NCBI GenBank assembly: GCA_021805585.1
Contig: JAJZEY010000390.1
Location: 1-9,459, forward strand
From: Planctomycetota bacterium
GTDB taxonomy: Bacteria > Planctomycetota > Phycisphaerae > WQYP01
DNA: 9,459 nt
Direction of reading: 5' to 3'
The stretch's first letter is position 1. Each line of letters begins with the position of its first letter. The notes below the pieces were generated by a model. The model was given only the letters and a program-made list of their open reading frames with translations. It was not told the DNA's origin and did no database searches. Below, in pieces: positions 6,946 through 9,459 of this stretch. Made by a program: the position numbers and the translations under genes.

Positions 6946-7770
6946 TTACCCGTAGAACACGTTTTCGCCGGTGGACGGGTCGCGCGTAAAACAGACGCCT
7001 GTGGCGCAATCATCACCCATGTTGCCGAACACCATTGCCTGCACATTAACCGCCGTACCCGCCAAACCGCTGATTTCGTTAATCTGGCGGTATTTAATCG
7101 CACGCGGACTCATCCAGGACTGGAAAACCGCCTGCACAGACTTTAAGATCTGGTCGCGCGGGTCGGATGGGAATTTTTCCTTCGTCTGCTTTTCATACAC
7201 TTTCAGATACCGGGAGCATACTTCCTGCAAGCCCTCCACATCCAGGTCGGTATCCAGCTTGACCTTGCGTTTGGCCTTCACCGCGGAAAGTTCATGTTCA
7301 AAATGATGATGATCCACACCCATGACCGTGTCGCCAAACATGTTGATCAGCCGACGCCACGCATCCCAGACGAATCGCGGATTCCCACTTGCTTGGGCCA
7401 GCGGGCCGACCATTTTTTCGGTCAGACCGATATTCAGCACGGTGTCCATCATGCCCGGCATGGATACCGCCGCGCCGCTGCGACAGGAGACCAGCAGAGG
7501 ATTTTTTACATCGCCCAGCTTTTTGCCTGACGAAGATTCCAACAGGGCGATATTCGCGTCAATCTGGGCGGTCAGGCCCTCCGGAAATTTTTGCCCGGAC
7601 TTGTAATAGGCCGCACAGCATTCAGTGGAAATCGTAAAGCCCGCCGGGACAGGCAGACCAATGTTGGTCATTTCCGCCAGATTCGCGCCCTTGCCGCCAA
7701 GCAATACTTTGTCTTTGGCGGAGCCTTCAGCCTTGCCATTGCCAAAAAAGTAAACCAGTTTATCTGCCAT
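6946..7770 (-). CDS. ppdK: N-terminal part of pyruvate, phosphate dikinase, 274 aa (truncated ATP-grasp domain)
   Basis: This is what would be translated if the stop is real. It holds most of the N-terminal ATP-grasp nucleotide-binding domain: YFFGNGKAEG at 7-16, LGGKGANLAEMTNIGLPVPAG at 24-44 (substrate-binding Lys and Gly-rich turn), LVSCRSGAAVSMPGMMDT at 93-110 (ATP-site Arg97), GNPRFVWDAWRRLINMFG at 129-146, and FGNMGDDCATGVCFTRDPSTG at 248-268. It ends after VFYG, before the [14 protein letters not shown] tract and the rest of the domain. Without those parts it should not complete the ATP site. The ATG at 7768-7770 has GGAGGT eight bases upstream. Nothing else begins or ends naturally here, so this is half of one gene, not a distinct protein. 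Confidence 0.8.
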   Translation of the reverse strand: MADKLVYFFGNGKAEGSAKDKVLLGGKGANLAEMTNIGLPVPAGFTISTECCAAYYKSGQKFPEGLTAQIDANIALLESSSGKKLGDVKNPLLVSCRSGAAVSMPGMMDTVLNIGLTEKMVGPLAQASGNPRFVWDAWRRLINMFGDTVMGVDHHHFEHELSAVKAKRKVKLDTDLDVEGLQEVCSRYLKVYEKQTKEKFPSDPRDQILKSVQAVFQSWMSPRAIKYRQINEISGLAGTAVNVQAMVFGNMGDDCATGVCFTRDPSTGENVFYG

Positions 7771-7778
7771 GGTACGTT

Positions 7779-7784
7779 ACCTCC
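7779..7784 (-). promoter_or_regulatory. Ribosome binding site GGAGGT of ppdK
   Basis: A full Shine-Dalgarno match on the minus strand, 8 bases before the ATG at 7768-7770. It fixes the ppdK start and suggests high translation. Confidence 0.88.
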
Positions 7785-7868
7785 GGGAAAATCCGCACGA
7801 ATGTGGCGGGAAACAAAAGCCAGACCCGCGCCGCCAACCAAAGCGCGGTCCGCGAATCAAAGACGGAA

Positions 7869-7896
7869 AGTATACGGGCGGTCTGAACAGAGTCAA
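7869..7896 (-). promoter_or_regulatory. Sigma70-type promoter of ppdK
   Basis: On the minus strand TTGACT (-35, complement of 7891-7896) is followed by a 16-bp spacer and TATACT (-10, complement of 7869-7874). Each box matches 5 of 6 consensus bases. Transcription would begin near 7862 and give an untranslated leader of about 90 nt. The leader contains a possible GCGGG/CCCGC stem (7807-7811 with 7825-7829) but no riboswitch I recognise. The promoter separates ppdK from the lipoprotein gene upstream. Confidence 0.72.
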
Positions 7897-8007
7897 ACTC
7901 CGCCCGCGAAGCCCGACCCGACCACCGCCAGGCAGTCCAACCATATAATGGATAGGTCCGCCCGATGCGAGGCATTTTCGCCGCGACGCATTGGCCCCAC
8001 AGACCCC

Positions 8008-8769
8008 TTAAAAATGCAAAAGATTCTTCACATTGTTGACGCCGGGAAGGCCAGCCGCCTCAAATTTGGCCGCCAGCGTCTGAATATCACCAAACGATTT
8101 CACCGAACCGTCATTCAAACCCGATTCCACCTGTTTTAGAAACGTTGATGCCTGACCAAATCCGCCCGTCATCGCGGAAAGCTTGCTTGCAGCGGTCGCC
8201 GCGTCCGGGTAGTAGCTGCCCAGTGTTTTTTGCAAATCCACTTTCCAGGTGCCCGCTTCCTGTGCAAAATAGACTTTTGCAAGGCTCTTTCCCTGATTCA
8301 ACACCGCTGTTTCCCCGCTGATCACCAGAGGGTTGGTTTTCAGTGAAGCCAGCGTCGGGAAAATACCGCTGGTGGGGGCGATTTTTTCCACCAACGCACC
8401 CAGCGATGACGCCTGCGAGCCAAGCTTTTCAGTCGCCAGTTGAACCACCTGCGTTTTAACGCTTTCCAGTTTCGCCACCGCAGCCACCGCCTGAACCTCG
8501 GCCGGCGTGGTTGTGACGAAGGCATTTTCAATTTGCGCCACATTTCCGGATTTTAACGCATTGCCAAGGTCCGCAACCACGGCTGCCTGACCGCTGCTTG
8601 CGGCCGTTGTGCCGGACATTGCCGGCATCGCCGGCGTTGCGGGCGATGCAGACGAACCGACCGCTTGCGGAGCCGGTGTCCCCGAATTCGCTTTAGGCGA
8701 TTTTGAACATGCCGCCAGCAAAATCACCAGTGCCAAGGTACTAACCGCCGGAATAATGCGCATTTTCAT
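8008..8769 (-). CDS. Hypothetical lipoprotein, 253 aa
   Basis: A secreted lipid-anchored protein with no family I recognise. Residues 1-21 form a type II signal peptide: basic start (MKMR), hydrophobic core (VSTLALVIL) and lipobox L18-A19-A20-C21. Ser follows Cys, which usually does not favour inner-membrane retention, so outer-membrane anchoring is possible. Residues 22-62 are a Ser/Ala/Pro/Thr-rich flexible tether. Residues 63-130 look like alpha-helices (ADLGNALKSGNVAQIENAF, AAVAKLESVKTQVVQLATEK). Residues 145-180 look like beta strands (PLVISGETAVLNQGKSLAKV, then VYFAQEAGTWKVDL), followed by helices up to 253. The order is loosely like small NTF2-type folds, but that is a guess. The start at 8769 is preferred because AAAGGA lies 9 bases upstream and the signal peptide then has normal length; ATGs at 8790 and 8907 would put residues ahead of it. 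It lies 237 bp upstream of ppdK with separate control. Confidence 0.82.
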   Translation of the reverse strand: MKMRIIPAVSTLALVILLAACSKSPKANSGTPAPQAVGSSASPATPAMPAMSGTTAASSGQAAVVADLGNALKSGNVAQIENAFVTTTPAEVQAVAAVAKLESVKTQVVQLATEKLGSQASSLGALVEKIAPTSGIFPTLASLKTNPLVISGETAVLNQGKSLAKVYFAQEAGTWKVDLQKTLGSYYPDAATAASKLSAMTGGFGQASTFLKQVESGLNDGSVKSFGDIQTLAAKFEAAGLPGVNNVKNLLHF

Positions 8770-8812
8770 TTGATGCTGTCCTTTAACCATAAATGACGCC
8801 AAATCAACGGGT

Positions 8813-8821
8813 ATCATAGCA
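8813..8821 (-). promoter_or_regulatory. Extended -10 promoter element of the lipoprotein gene
   Basis: On the minus strand TGC is followed by TATGAT (complement of 8813-8818, with TG at 8821-8820), an extended -10 motif about 44 bp before the start codon. The matching -35 is poor (TGGTGC at 17-bp spacing), as is typical of extended -10 promoters. Assigned by motif and position only. Confidence 0.42.
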
Positions 8822-9008
8822 CAGCCCGCATCATCGCACCAGACAAAGCCGCCGCAGCGCAACCTGAAGGAGGTGCGAATATACCACAAACGCCCCACGG
8901 GCACCAAGAATCACGCCGCTCAAACGGCGACAAAAAAATAACCACGTTTAGCCAACCACGCTGCGTGGCCGCGTCCCGCCCCCGTGTCCCCGCAGCGAAT
9001 TTTATTGA

Positions 9009-9035
9009 AATCTCCCGCGCCCTAACGCGGAGATT
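9009..9035. other. Bulged 10-bp hairpin
   Basis: AATCTC (9009-9014) pairs with GAGATT (9030-9035) and CGCG (9016-9019) with CGCG (9026-9029), with one bulged C (9015) and a 6-nt loop. Neither strand has a proper T-run right after it, so it is not a standard terminator. It lies about 240 bp upstream of the lipoprotein start, beyond that gene's probable promoter. Confidence 0.45.
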
Positions 9036-9340
9036 AAAAATTGATTGACCATGGGCTTGAATACCCATATTGACCCGCCGCCGACGAGGGTAATCCTGCA
9101 TGATTTGTGGGAACATCCGCGGCACGCGACGAAGCGGACCAGACGCCCGCCGCCCCAGCCTTATGGCCACATGCGGCGAATCGGGCCAGTCTCCCACACC
9201 CCAGCCAATGGCCGCCGGCGACGAACGGGTCTGCCAATTTTCCTGGCGTGGTGCGGCTTTTCGTCTTCACAGCCCACATTTTTTAACGCCAACGCCACTT
9301 CATAAAATCCAGCATGGCCTGACGCCCGATTTATTGGCAG

Positions 9341-9416
9341 CCCCCCCACGGGGTGTGCCCGATTTTATCGGGAAGATCGCCAAGCTGCGATTCGCCAATG
9401 TTTTTTGAGTTTTTTT
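9341..9416 (+). terminator. Candidate plus-strand terminator region
   Basis: Three short stems in a row (CCCC 9344-9347 with GGGG 9350-9353; CCCGAT with ATCGGG at 9358-9372; GATCGC 9375-9380 with GCGATT 9387-9392, including one G-T pair) are followed by TTTTTT at 9401-9406 and seven Ts at 9410-9416. The last stem is 8 nt from the first T-tract, further than usual, so the call is weak. No convincing plus-strand gene upstream would need it. Confidence 0.3.
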
Positions 9417-9459
9417 GTGCCTATCAGCAGTCCCGGCCACCCGATGTTAGAAGGTGTCG

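Larger units (their letters stand above)
5104..7770 (-). pseudogene. ppdK: Pyruvate, phosphate dikinase locus interrupted by one in-frame TAA (codon 275 of 889)
   Basis: PPDK interconverts pyruvate + ATP + Pi and PEP + AMP + PPi in the cytoplasm. The frame is continuous from ATG 7768-7770 to TAA 5104-5106: 888 codons before the stop, within the usual family length (about 870-890 aa). The only break is TAA at 6946-6948. The tract reads [18 protein letters not shown], where the family has VFYG-E-(Y/F)-LVNAQGEDV, so Glu became a stop and the aromatic became Cys (TGC, 6943-6945). No base is gained or lost. All other key motifs are intact: LGGKGANLAEM, the phospho-carrier His457 in [13 protein letters not shown], and Cys837 in GICGEHGG. 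Promoter, ribosome site and terminator are also well preserved, so decay, if real, is very recent. A sequence or assembly error and a split enzyme are the alternatives. The other stops in the window (TAA, TAG, TGA) act as normal stops, so code reassignment is not supported. Confidence 0.85.
8908..9459. other. About 550 bp without a supportable gene; several hairpins and T-tracts
   Basis: Small open frames exist on both strands, but all have odd composition (rich in Arg, Trp, Cys and His), no ribosome site, no recognisable domain, and mutual overlap. Structure seen directly: CGCCG 8914-8918 with CGGCG 8925-8929; CCACGC 8956-8961 with GCGTGG 8963-8968; a bulged 10-bp hairpin at 9009-9035; CCCGAT 9358-9363 with ATCGGG 9367-9372; and T-tracts at 9401-9406 and 9410-9416. 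GC content and homopolymers vary strongly along the stretch. It may be intergenic DNA with regulatory RNA structure, a decayed gene, or a dispersed genomic repeat. The window alone cannot separate these. Confidence 0.45.

Noticed and set aside
6946..6948. Programmed frameshift or selenocysteine as explanation of the ppdK break
   Set aside because: Both halves are in the same frame, so no shift is needed. The codon is TAA, not TGA, and I see no selenocysteine insertion structure.
5587..7146. A 519-codon plus-strand open frame opposite ppdK
   Set aside because: It is antisense to well-conserved PPDK motifs, its product is unusually rich in His, Arg, Phe and Asn, and no ribosome site precedes it. 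Long antisense frames are a known by-product of GC-rich codon use.
7945..7950. Perfect TATAAT in the gap between ppdK and the lipoprotein gene
   Set aside because: It has no acceptable -35 at 15-19 bp on the plus strand and no plus-strand gene follows. The ppdK promoter on the minus strand lies elsewhere.
7965..7991. Hairpin just after the lipoprotein stop (ATGCG/CGCAT with inner GGC/GCC) as terminator
   Set aside because: It has an asymmetric internal loop and the minus strand continues with GC-rich sequence, not a T-run.
8814..9279. Overlapping minus-strand frames (8814-9197 and 9034-9279)
   Set aside because: They overlap each other, are rich in Arg/Trp/Cys, lack ribosome sites, and the first runs through the probable lipoprotein promoter.
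9045..9408. Plus-strand frames at 9045-9305 and 9100-9408
   Set aside because: No ribosome site and no recognisable domain, with atypical composition and homopolymer-containing codons. The second ends only because of the T-tract region.
1..9459. CRISPR array, tRNA, rRNA, insertion sequence, toxin-antitoxin or phage defence module
   Set aside because: No regularly spaced repeats, cloverleaf, transposase motif or small adjacent gene pair of that type was seen on either strand.

Overview
The window is GC-rich bacterial DNA from a Gram-negative-type organism. A Planctomycetota member (perhaps Phycisphaerae-like) is the best guess. That rests on the style of the proteins: a multi-pass membrane protein joining a von Willebrand A domain to a glutamine-amidotransferase-like fold, a large anchored orphan with a pseudopilin-like C-terminal segment, and an Ala/Ser/Pro-rich lipoprotein. 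The lineage is inferred, because no marker gene (rRNA, tRNA, ribosomal protein) lies in the window.

Layout. Positions 1-116 are non-coding, possibly with the last codons of an upstream gene. Two plus-strand genes follow: a Pro/Ala/Arg-rich 185-aa protein (117-674) and an 840-aa VWA/GATase-like membrane protein (877-3399). The latter meets, tail to tail and with a 15-bp overlap, a minus-strand gene for an unrecognised 502-aa anchored protein (3385-4893). Next is a strong minus-strand terminator (5006-5045) that ends the pyruvate, phosphate dikinase locus (5104-7770, minus). This locus has its own near-consensus sigma70-type promoter (7869-7896) and Shine-Dalgarno sequence. Upstream on the same strand is a 253-aa lipoprotein gene (8008-8769) with an extended -10 element. 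Positions 8908-9459 hold no gene I can defend, only several hairpins and a double T-tract.

The main anomaly is in ppdK. The reading frame is continuous over 888 codons and both catalytic centres are intact, but codon 275 is TAA, inside the near-invariant tract after FTRDPSTG. The next codon is TGC (Cys), where the family has an aromatic residue. The frame does not shift, so the locus is either a fresh nonsense mutation, a local sequence or assembly error, or a split enzyme re-started at a GTG 27 nt downstream.

Working together: PPDK is central carbon metabolism (PEP/pyruvate) and looks transcriptionally independent. The Pro-rich and VWA proteins are adjacent and co-directional and may be a cell-envelope pair. 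I found no CRISPR array, tRNA, rRNA, insertion sequence or phage gene, and no clear new multi-gene system. The findings below are single-locus oddities.
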